Positions 1 through 11,307 are shown, numbered from the stretch's first letter. The stretch is 64,000 nt of DNA from Euphorbia lathyris (GCF_963576675.1 NC_088916.1:5533001-5597000), one strand, 5' to 3'. Numbers and translations: made by a program. The notes: generated by a model from the letters alone, not told the origin.

Positions 1-3
1 TAG

Positions 4-879
4 CTTCTAAATGAACTCCGAGGCCTTAAGGATCTGGTCAGTATTATTACTACGGTTCAAACTCAGCAACCCAATCAAGGCCAGATAGCCAAACTGACTG
101 AACTGATGCTGACAATGGCAACCCACATGAATTCGCTTGAAGGCAAAATTCACCAACTGTCAGAAGTCAATCCAGGGTATGCCACTTCCATTGAGCTTCA
201 AAGCTATTTTGCTAAGCTAACTGTGGAACTGACCAAATCAAGCGCACCTGGCAATGCTGAGTTTGCTACCTCTGCCGAACTTCACCAATGCTTTAACAAG
301 CTTAATGCTGAGCTGACCAGTACGCGTGACTTAGTATCTTCCTCTTCTCAGTGTACCATTGACCAATTGAGTGAAGCAGTCAGCCTACTCAACATCGACA
401 GAGCACAGATGGATGTTGATCCAGTCTCCAACAGTGAACTCTTGAGCTTTTCTCAAGCTATAATGAAGGCAATGCGCATCAACAATGCCCAGCGCATGTT
501 TTATGATTCTGCCTTGCTAAAGCTGTATCATCAATCTTTTGGTCAGATCACAAGCTCGCTCACCTGGCTAAGCAAATCCCATGAATGCCTACTTAGCATG
601 ATCAGCAGCTCCCTCCGGGTTCCTCGGCATGTTCAGGATGACAACGTTCCTGTAATTGATGGTTTGGGTGAAAGCACTAAGCGGCTTCAGCGCTATTCTC
701 ATTACCTCTCCAATGCCGCTCGCAATGAAACCTTCCTTTATAAACCCGATGATGGCAAAACGGGGGAGACTAGTCAAGGAGGAACTCAGCCTGCAGGTAA
801 TGCTTCAGGAAATAAAGACAAAGGGAAAGGAATAGCTCAAGATGACCATCAAGTTCACAAGAAGAAAAAGAAGAACTAG
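4..879 (+). CDS. Terminal ORF of a Sirevirus-like copia element (5' end outside window)
   Basis: The frame is open from base 4, just after a stop at 1-3, to the stop at 877-879. The first ATG in the window is at 106, so the true start may lie upstream. The product is hydrophilic and helix-rich. It has repeated Leu/Gln/Ser segments such as IDQLSEAVSLLN and ends in a strongly basic tail (KKKKKN). I see no polymerase motif, no zinc knuckle and no convincing membrane segment. It lies about 440 bp upstream of a 3' LTR that is preceded by two purine tracts. That is where Sireviruses keep an extra, sometimes env-like, ORF after pol. Assignment as that extra ORF is inferred from position only. It could instead be the divergent C-terminal end of the polyprotein. 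Confidence 0.5.
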   Translation, partial: LLNELRGLKDLVSIITTVQTQQPNQGQIAKLTELMLTMATHMNSLEGKIHQLSEVNPGYATSIELQSYFAKLTVELTKSSAPGNAEFATSAELHQCFNKLNAELTSTRDLVSSSSQCTIDQLSEAVSLLNIDRAQMDVDPVSNSELLSFSQAIMKAMRINNAQRMFYDSALLKLYHQSFGQITSSLTWLSKSHECLLSMISSSLRVPRHVQDDNVPVIDGLGESTKRLQRYSHYLSNAARNETFLYKPDDGKTGETSQGGTQPAGNASGNKDKGKGIAQDDHQVHKKKKKN

Positions 880-1204
880 ATATAGTCTAGTAATTGTTTA
901 GAACTTAGCATAGAAACCTCCACACATGTGTTTGTTTGTTTTGTATTCAATCTATGCCAAGTATTATTTTCTCAATATAGTCGAAAAAATTGAACAAACA
1001 AATTAAGAAGTAAAGAATACTCAGTATACATTAACACCAAAACACTTAGGAATAAACTGAGTAACAACATACTTCTAGTATTTTTGAAAGCTGACTTAAA
1101 ACTTGAAATATTCAGATCTTGAAAAATCCACATTAAACTAAGTCACTATACACAAGTGTCTTAAAGATAAATTCAATTAAATCTTGGAAGGTTTAGAATT
1201 AAGA

Positions 1205-1318
1205 TAAGACAATATGTGCAACCCTTACGGGGGAGTCATTTCAAAAATATTAATCATGGGGTAACTTATAACTGAGTTCCATAATTATGTATTTTGCCAA
1301 CATCAAAATGGGGGAGTT
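1205..1318 (+). promoter_or_regulatory. Two polypurine tracts ahead of a 3' LTR
   Basis: ACGGGGGAG lies near 1228-1236. ATGGGGGAGTT ends directly against the LTR start at 1319. Purine tracts of this kind prime plus-strand DNA synthesis. Multiple tracts next to the 3' LTR are a known hallmark of Sireviruses, and this is the main reason for that assignment. Confidence 0.7.
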
Positions 1319-3118
1319 TGTTGAAACACCTTTCCACAAGATTTTGATTTGACAAAATCATCCATGATTAAGAGGCAATTAAATTTAAATACTTTGATTT
1401 AATTGTACTAATGTGTTTGTTCAATATTGAGTGCAAATATATATATATAAAGTAAGACAGGTCAGAAGTCAGCATAAGCCAAAGCTGAGTTAAACGGAAC
1501 TCAGCATGAAAGTATGAGAAGCTGAGTAGAGTAGAACTTAGCATCAGAAGCTTCCTTCAAAGTTACCAGAACGAAGCTGAATAAATCAGAAGACTTCTTC
1601 AGAAGCGTATAAACTAAACGGAACTGACCACGAAGGAACTCAGTATAGAAGTTGAACATTCGAGGATAACGAATGAAGCTGAGTGACAGTTAGGACAGCA
1701 TGAAGGATCCATTCACTAAATGACAAAGTCTGCCAATCTTCTGCACTAATAATTGGAACCTCGAAGACACACAAAAGACTAATTCCAAGAAACATGGGTC
1801 ATTGGATTATTGGTAAAAGACAACTGGTACAAAAAGACAAGTCTGATGCATAAAGACAAAACCTGACGCCTGGAGAAAACAGAGGAAGGGAATGGCGGTA
1901 CAGACTGAAGCTGACCAAAATCTGTCCCCCAAAAGAGCCGTTTTGGTGTTAACGGTAACAACAATTCAAACGATCCAAATCTGCAGTTTTCCTTCTATAA
2001 AAGGACAATGAAGAACCTTGGATAATCACCGAAGCATCAAAAGAAAAATACAAGAGAGAAAATTCTGAAAGCACTCAAATACAAAAGATCTTACACCAAC
2101 TTTTCTATTCTCTGTGTAAATGCTAGATTGATTGTTTTGTAATCATCTAAAGTGTTCTTTAGTTGAAAAAGAACAAGTCTGTGATCAATAGGAACATTGA
2201 GAGTGTTAAGCTGAGTGCTTGGTTGTAAGCATTCAGTGGTAAAGAAATCTAGGTGCTGGGTTGTAGCACTTAGTAGGAGTTGAGTAGACGAATAGAGGAA
2301 GGTACTCTTGCATATTCAACTGCCTTGTAATTGGTTTGTGCTCTACCATTAAAGAGCTCAGTATTGGATTCAAAAAGCCCGGAGGACTCTGGGGACTGGA
2401 CGTAGGCAGAGAGGCCGAACCAGGATAAGTGATACTGAGTAATTTCTAAACTCTCTCTCTCTTATTGCATGTGTTGTTTGCTTTATTTACTCAGTATATA
2501 AATTGCCAAAGCTGACCTTGAGTAAATAAGTGGTGCTGAGTTAGAAGCTGACCTCCAAGAGTGTCAATTCCTAACTTACAAGAAAATAACTTTAGTCAAC
2601 ATTTGACTAAAGCTGTTTTAAAACATATCTCACCAAGCTGACCAAAAGCTGAGTTAACAAACTCCTAAAGTAACTTCTAGTCAGCATTACTAAACGCGAA
2701 AAAGTTATATTAGTTCCTAACCCCCCCTTGGAACTAATTACTAGGGACCAACACTAACGACTACTCAGCTTGACTTGATTGGCTTTGCCTTCAATCTATT
2801 TCTTTATCTATGCCGAGTTACATTCTACTCAGCTTCTTCGGTCGGCTTCGCCTTCAAGCGTTATTCTGAAGAAGACTTTTCTTTTAACAAAGCTCAGTTA
2901 TATTCTACTCAGCTTCTGCTGTGTGTCTTTGCTCATGCTGACTCCGTTCTGTCTTTCTTATTGACCACTTAGTTCCTGTTCTCGTTAGTAAGCTTACTCA
3001 ACATTGAACAAACTCATTAGTACAATTAAACAAAAGCACTTAAATTTGATTGTCTTAATCATGTGATTAACTTAAATAATTTTGTCAAATCAAAATTATG
3101 TGGAAAGGTGTTTCAACA
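1319..3118 (+). mobile_element. 3' LTR of a Sirevirus-like copia retrotransposon
   Basis: The LTR begins TGTTGAAACACCTTTCCACA and ends with the reverse complement (TGTGGAAAGGTGTTTCAACA), so it is 1800 bp with canonical TG...CA ends. The inverted similarity extends inward roughly 120 bp on each side with mismatches. A TATA box (TATAAAAG) sits at 1996-2003. The interior is rich in CTGAGT, CTGACC and CTCAGC words. A C-run (AACCCCCCCTTGG) is near 2720. The adjacent purine tracts fix the 5' boundary. The 5' LTR and most of the element lie outside the window, so no TSD can be tested. Confidence 0.85.
1996..2003 (+). promoter_or_regulatory. TATA box in the Sirevirus-like LTR
   Basis: TATAAAAG lies in a C/T-rich context about 680 bp into the LTR. 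It would place the U3/R boundary roughly 30 bp downstream. Confidence 0.6.
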
Positions 3119-3547
3119 TAGTGTAGGATTGAGTAGATAACTAATAATTAGGGTTACAATAACAGTTGATGGACGAAAAACCCATTTAATCATAATAGTG
3201 TGAAGAAACAATCTTCACTTTGCTTTGCTAATGGAGCAAACCTCTGATATCATTTTGTTAAGAAAAAATTCACAGTCCTCAAATTGTCAAATGATGAAAC
3301 TACGGGTTTTTTTTTGTGTACTTATCCCTAAATAAAATCCAAAAATAAAATCCACAAAAATTAAAAAATAAAAGAAAAAATGGAAATTTTTATTCGTTTT
3401 TCTACTACTACAGGTATAACTCCAGAATCAATTCTTTTTTAAACTCTAATAACCATAATAAGTTATTAAATTTATCTTACTTTATTTTTTAAAACTTAAT
3501 TATTTATTAATTTATAAACTTATTTAATTAACTTAATCATAATTATA
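3119..3547. other. Non-coding AT-rich spacer
   Basis: I see only A/T runs and no supported ORF, RNA or element boundary. Confidence 0.6.
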
Positions 3548-3549
3548 AT

Positions 3550-3745
3550 TACAATTAAGTATATGAGCTCGGGCCAAGTCGGGCTGGGTCTAGGTTTTAA
3601 GACAAATCTCAAGTCTAACCCATTTTATGTTCGGACTTATACGGGTTTGGATCGGATCGATCAACTACTCAAAACGCATGTCCAAGCTCAACTCATAAAG
3701 AGTGGGCCTTGATGAATTGGGCGGGCCAATGGGAGGTATAATTAG
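3550..3745. repeat. GC-rich dispersed repeat, copy 1
   Basis: The segment has CGGGCC/GGGCTGGG words and ends with GGGCGGGCCAATG. The same end, with the preceding 'catatccaa..caattcataa..ggc' pattern, recurs at 6700-6793. The two are therefore diverged copies of one repeat. I cannot assign a class, and no TSD or clear terminal repeat was found. Confidence 0.4.
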
Positions 3746-3754
3746 CAATTAATT

Positions 3755-4460
3755 AACTTGTTCTTATCTGATTAAATACATAACATGTATTTATTACTTA
3801 AGTTTCATCCCAACAATTGTGTGCATGATCCTAGGGGTCCATCCTCAGTCAGCCATGGGCCTAAAGCCCACTGATCATAAGTGGGTTCTAGCAAACCGTT
3901 ACGGTCCTCCAACTGATACGAATAATTCCAGCCGTCTCAAGAAGATATGAAACCCAATATATGTTCTCTCAATATCTCTTACCAATTGCATATCGATATT
4001 ATAAACTAGAGACATGGTAGCTGTCATTCTCTATATGGTTTATTATATTTCTTGATCAAAAGTGAACTGGTGAATCAGATAAGTAAACTACTTATCAGGG
4101 TATGGCTATACACTTCCTTAGTTCTACTTATCAAGTGGTCAGTGATATCAGCTCACTATTAGGTGAGATATATAGAAAGATCAATGACACGTCCACTATA
4201 AATCTTTCTAGAGTAGATCAATCTAGTCCCGTATTGCAGTCGTATGTTCAACACTACTACACAGATACTCCCATGAATAGAATAGACCTCAGATAGATTT
4301 ATGATTAACAATCAATGGATACTCCATTCAGGCAAGAAATAAATATAATGAATTGTTACCTTTATTCATATAACACTTAACAATGTATTCGAACAATATA
4401 CATAATGTTCAATACAAAGTATAAAACCACTGCCTAAGAACTAGGGCACACCAACATGAC
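3755..4460 (-). other. Possible decayed LTR remnant (minus strand)
   Basis: Read on the minus strand, this non-coding block contains TATA-like and polyadenylation-like stretches and a general LTR-like look ('GTGTGCCCTAGTTCTTAGG' ... 'TTGGGATGAAACTTAAG'). I could not find paired ends or a TSD. The only plus-strand ORF (4102-4296) looks like chance. This is tentative. Confidence 0.25.
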
Positions 4461-4792
4461 GTGGTTACAACGTCAGTAGTAGTCCACATTCACCGCTAAT
4501 CAAAACGGCATGTGGATGTCACATTCACGTAGGTGACAACCACGTGTTGTTTCGATCAGCGGTGAATATTAACTACTGTTGACGTGGCAACCACCTCACT
4601 TTTTCGGTGTCTTCTTTTTTTGTTTGAAGTCGTCAAAGTGACTTTATTGATACAAAATTTAAAGCTGAATGATTTTACTGAGACAAATTAAAGTTGTGAG
4701 ACCATTTTAAGACAACTATAAAAGTTCGGTGAATGATACATTTAATTCAATATATATATGATGCTTACCAATCTTTGTGGGTTATGATTTAA

Positions 4793-4920
4793 TGTTAGAT
4801 TCCTATTCTATGTTGTAATCCTTTCCTATTCTAGTTAGCACTCTATACTAAGGTTGTCTATAAATAATCTTGTAATCTCATTGATTAATTATTGAATATA
4901 CAAGACACGATAGTCTATCA
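4793..4920 (+). mobile_element. Possible small copia-type solo LTR
   Basis: The block starts TGTTAGATTCC. It has a TATA-like CTATAAATAATCTTG followed by a typical 'ATTGAATATACAAGA' tail and ends near TCTATCA. Short LTRs of about 130 bp with this organisation are common in copia elements. No TSD is evident and the right end is uncertain. Confidence 0.3.
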
Positions 4921-6242
4921 TAGTTTATCTTTCGTTGATTGTTGGTTGGTTATTTATAACTATATTGGTAATACAGTAAATATTTTAGATAGTTAGATAA
5001 AAAAAAATTGTGATTAACTCATATATGGCAGACTTAGTTATTAACATTTTACCTAGTTTTTCTTTTTGCAATTGTGTTAGTAACACAGTAAATATCTTAA
5101 ATATAATTAATGTTTGGAAGGTCACAGTCAAATCAGTCTTTTTAAATTTTTGATAACGGAAGTCTAAATTTGATCTTGTTTGGAAAAGTTAGGGTTAAAT
5201 TTACACCATTCCGTACACTAAAGCTAAATATGCACTTCTCTTAAAATGCTAGGACTAAATTTGGTTTTTATCCCATTTTTCGAAACCTCATTGTTAATTC
5301 AACCATGGTCGCCAGTGGACCAAAAGCAACCAACATAACCAACGGTAGCAACTCCTCCGTGAGCAACGACATCTTGAACACTGCCTCCGATGATGACAAT
5401 GATACACAAGGGTTTGGTTCTATGTTCAGTTCTAGTTTACGTTTTGTTGGATTGCTATTCACCGTCTTCATATTGACATTTTTGCCCTTTTCATATTTTT
5501 TTTTTCAAAAAACTGTTAATTGGTTCTTTTTTCCGATCAAAACTGAAATTATGAAAATAATTGATGTGTGACAATCCGAGAACCTCGGAAATGGATGATT
5601 ACGAGTCGGAAACATTAAAGTTTACATTTTTTATCAAAGAAATTATGAAAAAAATGTATGACAATAGACTGATCAAAACTGTAATTATGAAAATAAATGA
5701 TGCGTGACAATCTGAGAACCCCGGAAATTGATGATTACGGGTCGAAAAAAATGGATGTGATACATTTTTTGTAAAAATATACGTTATTGAATGGTTTCTC
5801 TCTTCCGATAAATTCTAAAAATAATTGTTGAGTTACAAAAAAAATGGACGTTTTTGCATTTTTCGACACAAAAAATTCGACGATATTACATTTTGGGGTC
5901 AAAATTATTATGAAGAATATAATTCAACTTTTGTCTACATGTGGTCCCACGTAGAGAATCAAGTTGTCTCGACTCAAGACCTGACAATTGTCGTGTTTCG
6001 TGTCAAAATCGTGTTATCTCATATTTATGTTCCATATGGTTTTATATGTTATAAATGCTAGAAAAATGACTTTCGTGTCAATCGTGTCGTATCAGCCGGG
6101 TTGGCTCTGTTTTCGTGTTTTCGTGTCAGAAATTGCCACCTCTACTCAATACACCTTTTGGATAACTGAATCCTGATTATGCAGTCCGGCATCGAGCGTG
6201 ATCAGCAAGTGGTGGATTTTTTTCTTTTTTTTGCCAGAAACT
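4921..6242. other. Non-coding DNA with an imperfect 135-bp direct repeat
   Basis: No coding region is supported. Two diverged copies of a roughly 78-bp unit, 5535-5611 and 5670-5748, both begin GATCAAAACTG and contain GTGACAAT.TGAGAACC.CGG. A stretch at 5985-6150 repeats CGTGT/TCGTGTC words and may be another decayed DNA element. Short ORFs here show no family features. Confidence 0.45.
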
Positions 6243-6800
6243 GTCATGTTAATGGGCCGGGCTGGTTGGGCTCAGGCCGGTCTAATCGGATTTTAGACTA
6301 AACTCCTTTGTCCTAGTCTATCCTAACTCACGTTATATTTATATCAGGTTCGGACCGGACTGGGCCAAGATAAGAAAACTAATTCCCAAACCTAGCCCAG
6401 CCCGTCCACTTAATATATAATTATATTAAAAAATTAATTAACATTAAAATTAAAATATAAAAACCTAAGATTTACTACTATCCCTTCGTACATAGGCATA
6501 TGCCAGACTGTATTATAAATGTATGATTTAATACATGTATGAATAATAAAAAGTACAATAAATTTAAAATTTAATTAATTAATTCAATAAATGTCAGTAA
6601 AAATAATTTTAATATAAGTAAATTAAAGAAATAATAAAAACATTATAAAACGTGTATAATATGATGGCGGGCCGGGCCGGGTTGGGCTCCTCCAACCAAT
6701 TCTATGTGCGGGCCGGATAGGACCAATTCTCAAATATACATATCCAGATCCAATTCATAATAGGCAGGCTTGAACGGGTCGGGCGGGCCAATGAGCTCAT
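6243..6800. repeat. GC-rich dispersed repeat, copy 2
   Basis: Islands of GGGCCGGGCTGG at the left and GGGCCGGGCCGGG plus GGGCGGGCCAATG at the right are set in very AT-rich DNA. The right end matches the end of the 3550-3745 repeat. The class is unknown. Confidence 0.4.
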
Positions 6801-7328
6801 GAACAAGTCTAGTTCTAAATCGTAGTTAAAAAAATATAAGGAATCAATTGCATTAGCTGAGGAGAGGAAATGATATTGGCTCCAGTGACGAATACATGAT
6901 TACTCGGTTGGAGTCGATTTTACACGTGCGTGAGCAAACAATTTTTTTTTTGCTAAATCGAGTTTGCTCAATTTGGTTTTTCATATATGCATGTTATAAT
7001 TTGAGTGGTCAAGAACCAACTTTTAAGTATTAATGTACAATTTCTCAAAATTAAGCTAGATTTTGTTTAAAATTCCTAACATGTAAAAAAATTAGATTTA
7101 GAGAGGGCCAAACAGGTAAACAAATTTGATTTGAGAGGACCTACTAGGCCAAAAAAAATTAATAATTCGGATTTAAAGAGAGCCTAAGATACCAAAAAAG
7201 ATAGAAATTTGGATTTAGGGAGGTCTAACAATCTAAAGAAATAGAAATTTGGATTTAGAGAGACCTAACAGGCCCAAAAAAAATAGAAATTTGGATTTAG
7301 GGAGTACTTAATAGGTCCAAAATATTAA

Positions 7329-7629
7329 GGGAAAATTACACAAAAATTCATCTTTTAAAAACTATTTACAACTATGTCAAATAATAATTTTCGATTATAT
7401 CAAACTAGTAAAATCAGTACTTTTAATATATTTTAAAGATTAGAATTTATAAATTAGAAGTCTAGAATATATTTTCTAGGGTTTATAATTTATGAATTGG
7501 AGTTTAGAACTTTTAAATTAGGGTGTAAAATCGTAATATATAGAAAATAATGACATATTAAGAATTAAATTTGGTGATATGACTTAGTTGTAATTTTGTA
7601 CTTAATTATGATATTCATGTAATTGACCC
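7329..7629. mobile_element. Mutator-type MITE inserted in hAT copy 1
   Basis: The ends GGGAAAATTACA and the reverse complement GGGTCAATTACA are flanked by an exact 9-bp duplication, AAATATTAA (7320-7328 and 7630-7638). Nine-base TSDs are characteristic of Mutator-like elements. The element is 301 bp and has no ORF. Confidence 0.65.
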
Positions 7630-7838
7630 AAATATTAATATTTTGAATTTTGAAGTCTAGAATATATTTTCTAGGGTTTATAATTTATGAATTGGAGTTT
7701 AGAACTTTTAAATTAGGGTGTAAAATCGTAATATATAGAAAATAATGACATATTAAGAATTAAATTTGGTGATATGACTTAGTTGTAATTTTGTACTTAA
7801 TTATGATATTCATGTAATTGACCCAAATATTAATATTT
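7457..7838. repeat. 195-bp tandem duplication across a MITE edge
   Basis: TCTAGAATATATTTTCTAGG begins at 7461 and again at 7656. The two units appear identical over about 170 bp. The unit contains the right half of the 7329-7629 MITE plus its flanking DNA, so the duplication happened after that insertion. Confidence 0.8.
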
Positions 7839-8295
7839 TTAATTTTATACCCCTATTTTCTTTACACTCCAATTTGAAGGGGAAGAAGGGCTAAGTATTT
7901 TTTTTTTTTTTTTGACAAAATTAACCTCCTTTTTATTTATCCGTAATGTAGAGTAAGTATTTTATAATATTTATTTTAGTTTTTTTCATCAAACTCTGTG
8001 AACATGCTTTCTTTATATTTTAATGGCTTTTTTTTGATAAAATAATATCCTCTCTCTAATTGCTAAAGAGATCGTTAAAGCTTCTCCAGCTCTTTATACT
8101 ATCCAATATACAAACTTTTAATTAACAATGTTTTTGTTTTTGTTGATTAACTATTATTATTAGACTATATATATATATATATATATAACAAAGCTTGTAA
8201 TTTATTTTATTTAGTTTAAAAGAATAAGGATATAAGAGTAATTTTATATATAACATTACCTTACTTTACCTTCAAACCAAACACAATTACATTAT

Positions 8296-8794
8296 GGGTA
8301 AAGTTTAAATAAAACCCCTGTGGTTTCACTAATTTTCAGATAAAGGACTGTGGTTTACTTTTTGTCAAAACGAGAACTGAGGTTTTCAACTTTAGCAAAA
8401 TAAGGACTTTTTCGATTGATACTATTAAAATCACCCTTAATAACTTCAAAAATGATATATTTTAAGAACTACTAATATTCTAAGCAACTTTAATTCTTCA
8501 ACTTTTTTATTTCGAGATTATTTAGATGATGTTTGGTAAAGAGAGAGAAAGTTAATGTTTAGAGAGATAAAGTTCCAAAAAAGATGATTTTCTAAAATCG
8601 AAAATGTAGTTCCATAGAAAATATGACATTGAACAACTTTAATTCTTGAAAATTTTCATTTTCAGGTCGTTAAAGATAGTTTTAATAGCATTATTAAAAG
8701 TGCGAAACCTCAGTCCTCGTTTTGACAAAAAGTAAACCACAGTCCTTTATCTGAAAATTAGTGAAACCACAAGGGTTTTATTTGAACTTTCCCC
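8296..8794. mobile_element. Mutator-type MITE with about 90-bp terminal inverted repeats
   Basis: The left end GGGTAAAGTTTAAATAAAAC and the reverse-complemented right end GGGGAAAGTTCAAATAAAAC continue in near-perfect inverted match for about 90 bp. Exact 9-bp TSDs TTACATTAT lie at 8287-8295 and 8795-8803. The length is 499 bp with no ORF. It sits within further repeat DNA inside hAT copy 1. Confidence 0.85.
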
Positions 8795-9051
8795 TTACAT
8801 TATTTAACCATCACTTACTTTACCTTCCATCCAAACACAACAAGTTATTTTATAAACCTCACTTCCTTACCTTACCATACCTTACTTTAATTAATCTCCA
8901 TCCAAACAAGCCCTTAATGGACCATCTTGGGGGGCTAATTTAATACCCGGTAAAAAAATTGAGACAGGGGGCCGAACCGAACCTACCCAGGGTCAAGATG
9001 GTTCCGGCGGACGAAAGGGCCTAGGCCTCCCTGTCTACGCCCCTGATTCGC

Positions 9052-9428
9052 CATGTTTAGCAAATAGCGGTTAGCTATTAGCTAATTACATTAGTTGTTA
9101 GCTGATTATTTTTTTTAAGTGATTTGACTAGCTGATTGTATAAACTTGTTTGGTAAAACTTAACTGATTGTTAATAGTCGTTTGTATAGAATGACAAATA
9201 AAGACATCGTAAGACCTTTATTTTGGGTTAGATGGTAGTAATTTAGGGAGAAAAATATCCTTCAAAAGAGGTGAAGCAATAAACTATTGAAAAAGTTCCT
9301 AAAACCAGGATTAGCTTTTTAGATCCAATAAGCTCTTTCAAACAGTACTATTAGATGTTTGATTAGTCAAAATCTCTAAAGTGACTCAAAACTTTAATTT
9401 TAACCCAAAAAGCTTTTTACCAAACATG
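9052..9428. mobile_element. Possible non-autonomous element with 17-bp inverted ends
   Basis: CATGTTTAGCAAATAGC at the left and the inverted CATGTTTGGTAAAAAGC at the right match at most positions. The interior has repeated TTAGCT/AGCTGATT words typical of decayed plant MITEs. No TSD was found. Confidence 0.35.
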
Positions 9429-9495
9429 TACATTATCTCGACTTATGTTCAGAAAGCTAAGGGAATTACAGATCAATTAGTTTCTTTACAATATA

Positions 9496-9668
9496 CAGTA
9501 AAACCTCTATAAATTAATAATGTTGGGACCATGATATTTTATTAATTTATAGAGATATTAATTTATCGAGTATTAATTTACTGAACTGGTCCAAGTCGGG
9601 ACTAGAAGAAATTATTATTTTAAATAGGTTATTAATTTATCGAGTATTAATTTGTGAAGATTTTACTG
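9496..9668. mobile_element. Emigrant-like MITE
   Basis: The element is 173 bp, starts CAGTAAAACCTCTATAAATT and ends with the inverted AAGATTTTACTG. It is flanked by TA dinucleotides (9494-9495, 9669-9670). The ends and TA target match the Emigrant / pogo-related MITE family. Internal copies of TTAATTTATCGAGTATTAATTT are visible. Confidence 0.8.
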
Positions 9669-10144
9669 TATTGTTAATATTGATGATTTTTGTGATCTTA
9701 GACCTATTATCCATTTGTTAGGGCATTAGAAGCACGACTCGAGTTTGTTTGGTTTTTATAACCTTGTTGGTAAGCTATTAAGTGAAGAATGTTACTAAAG
9801 ATTGATAATGTTGACACTTTTGCTTTATCCATAATTATACCCGAGGAGGTATACAAAGTCGGGGGATGAAAAAAAAACGTCGACCTCAGAATCTCAGAAT
9901 TTATCGCACCTGTCGAGCCAACCTTGCCACCGACCTCCTCTTCCCTCACTCTCACCGACCGCTGTCGCTTCCCTCACCCCCTTCACTGAAGTTCACTCAT
10001 CTCTTAGAATCGACCCTCGCCATCCCTCACCACTGGCGATTTCGCGGTACTCACTATTTTCCCGATAAACCTAATTCGCTCCTCTCTCAGTTTCGACCCT
10101 CTCCTCATCCTTTTTTTTACTGTTATTCTGCAATTAAGAGTGGT

Positions 10145-11242
10145 ATGGAGTCAATCATTGACAGAAGCGCTCGGATTACTCTAGAGGAGGAAGTTAATTC
10201 CGGGCTTGTGCTGCAACAGGAGGAAACGGAATTGCTACCCCGGCCACAAAGCTGGAGTTTAATTGGTACATTCCTCACGGACCGTCCGATTAAAAGCTCG
10301 TTTATGAAAACGACTCTAGCTGATGTTTGGAGTCCTTCTAAGGGCCTTTTTGTTGAAGATATGGGGCCAAACCTATTTTGTTTCGAGTTCTATCACCCGT
10401 GGGAGCGTGATAGAGTTGTGCAGGGAGGTCCCTGGACTTTTGAGCAACACTTACTAATCCTCAAACAATTGGAGGAAGGACAAAACCCGATGGATGTCGA
10501 ATTATCTCAAGCTGATTTCTGGATTCAGGTACATGACCTTCCAGTTGGCTTTATGCCTGAACGTGTTGCAGCTAGCATTGGTAATTTTGTAGGAGCTTTC
10601 ATAGAAGAGGATCCGAATAATTTCACAGGGATTGCTAGAACATATTTACGTATCAGAGTATCAATCAATGTATTCTCCCCATTGAAACGGAAAATGCAGA
10701 TTAGTGTGACTGGTGGTACTGTGTTTTGGGTCAATTTCAAGTATGAGCGTTTGCCAATGTTCTGTTTTGTCTGTGGGCATATCGGGCATGCTGATAAATT
10801 TTGCCCAGCCCTACTGCAGTTGACTGATCCGTCAGTAGTGGAGAGACCTTATGGACCTGGGCTTAGAGCTCCCACTCGCCGCTCCTCGGTTCAGCCACAG
10901 TCGAAGTCCCTTTTAAATCGTCCTCCTCAACTAGTGTCTCAGACTAGAAGTTCTGCTGGGCCTATTAACAATACAGGAGTGGAACCAACAACTCGTCCTG
11001 TGTGCATTCCAAAGGTAGCTTCAGTAGTCCCGCCAGGCTTTGGTAACAGAGGCAAGGGTTTAGTTGGCGCAAGGGATAAAGAAAATGATCCTCGGGGTGG
11101 TATCAAAATAACTATTGGTGCTACAGAAGAGTTTGAGAAAGAAGGCATTGAGTTTTCTGATCCTAAGCGGAAGAGGACATGGGTTGACAGTAAACAGAGC
11201 AACTCGACAGTGCTTATGGAAATGGCGAAGAACAGTATGTAG
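10145..11242 (+). CDS. LINE ORF1: DUF4283 / CCHC nucleic-acid-binding protein
   Basis: I start at the ATG at 10145 (MESIIDRSARITLEEEV) because the upstream in-frame stretch from 9866 is proline/serine-rich UTR-like sequence whose first ATG lies in the target-site duplication. This gives 365 residues. A DUF4283-type domain occupies about residues 30-190, with WTFEQHLLILKQL and DFWIQVHDLPVGFM as clear landmarks. A zinc knuckle follows (CFVCGHIGHADKFC, CX2CX4HX4C). The C-terminus is Pro/Arg-rich and disordered-looking. Plant L1 ORF1 proteins of this class bind LINE RNA in the ribonucleoprotein. The frame is intact, in contrast to ORF2. Confidence 0.85.
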   Translation: MESIIDRSARITLEEEVNSGLVLQQEETELLPRPQSWSLIGTFLTDRPIKSSFMKTTLADVWSPSKGLFVEDMGPNLFCFEFYHPWERDRVVQGGPWTFEQHLLILKQLEEGQNPMDVELSQADFWIQVHDLPVGFMPERVAASIGNFVGAFIEEDPNNFTGIARTYLRIRVSINVFSPLKRKMQISVTGGTVFWVNFKYERLPMFCFVCGHIGHADKFCPALLQLTDPSVVERPYGPGLRAPTRRSSVQPQSKSLLNRPPQLVSQTRSSAGPINNTGVEPTTRPVCIPKVASVVPPGFGNRGKGLVGARDKENDPRGGIKITIGATEEFEKEGIEFSDPKRKRTWVDSKQSNSTVLMEMAKNSM

Positions 11243-11307
11243 GACAGTAATGTTAATATCAATGGAATCCCAGAGGCGAGCCGCGGACCCCCGGCTCGCG
11301 ATGACAA

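Larger units (their letters stand above)
6883..9045. mobile_element. Non-autonomous hAT element, copy 1, with nested insertions
   Basis: The left end CAGTGACGAATACA and the reverse complement of the right end (CAGGGGCGTAGACA) form an imperfect terminal inverted repeat of the CAGGGGCG type seen in Tip100-like hATs. The first 440 bp and last 130 bp match the intact copy at 15435-15998. They share repeated 'GGATTTAGAGAG..CCTAACAGG' units, GGACCATCTTG and GGCCTAGGC/GGCCCAGGC near the end. The middle (about 7329-8907) is filled by later insertions. The flanking octamers (ATTGGCTC / ATTCGCCA) match at only five positions, so the TSD has decayed or one end was lost. There is no transposase. Confidence 0.65.

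Noticed and set aside
5305..5571. 88-aa ORF with a hydrophobic stretch (FVGLLFTVFILTFLPFSYFF)
   Set aside because: Considered as a small membrane protein. There is no promoter or homology pattern, and it ends in a direct repeat in decayed DNA, so chance is more likely.
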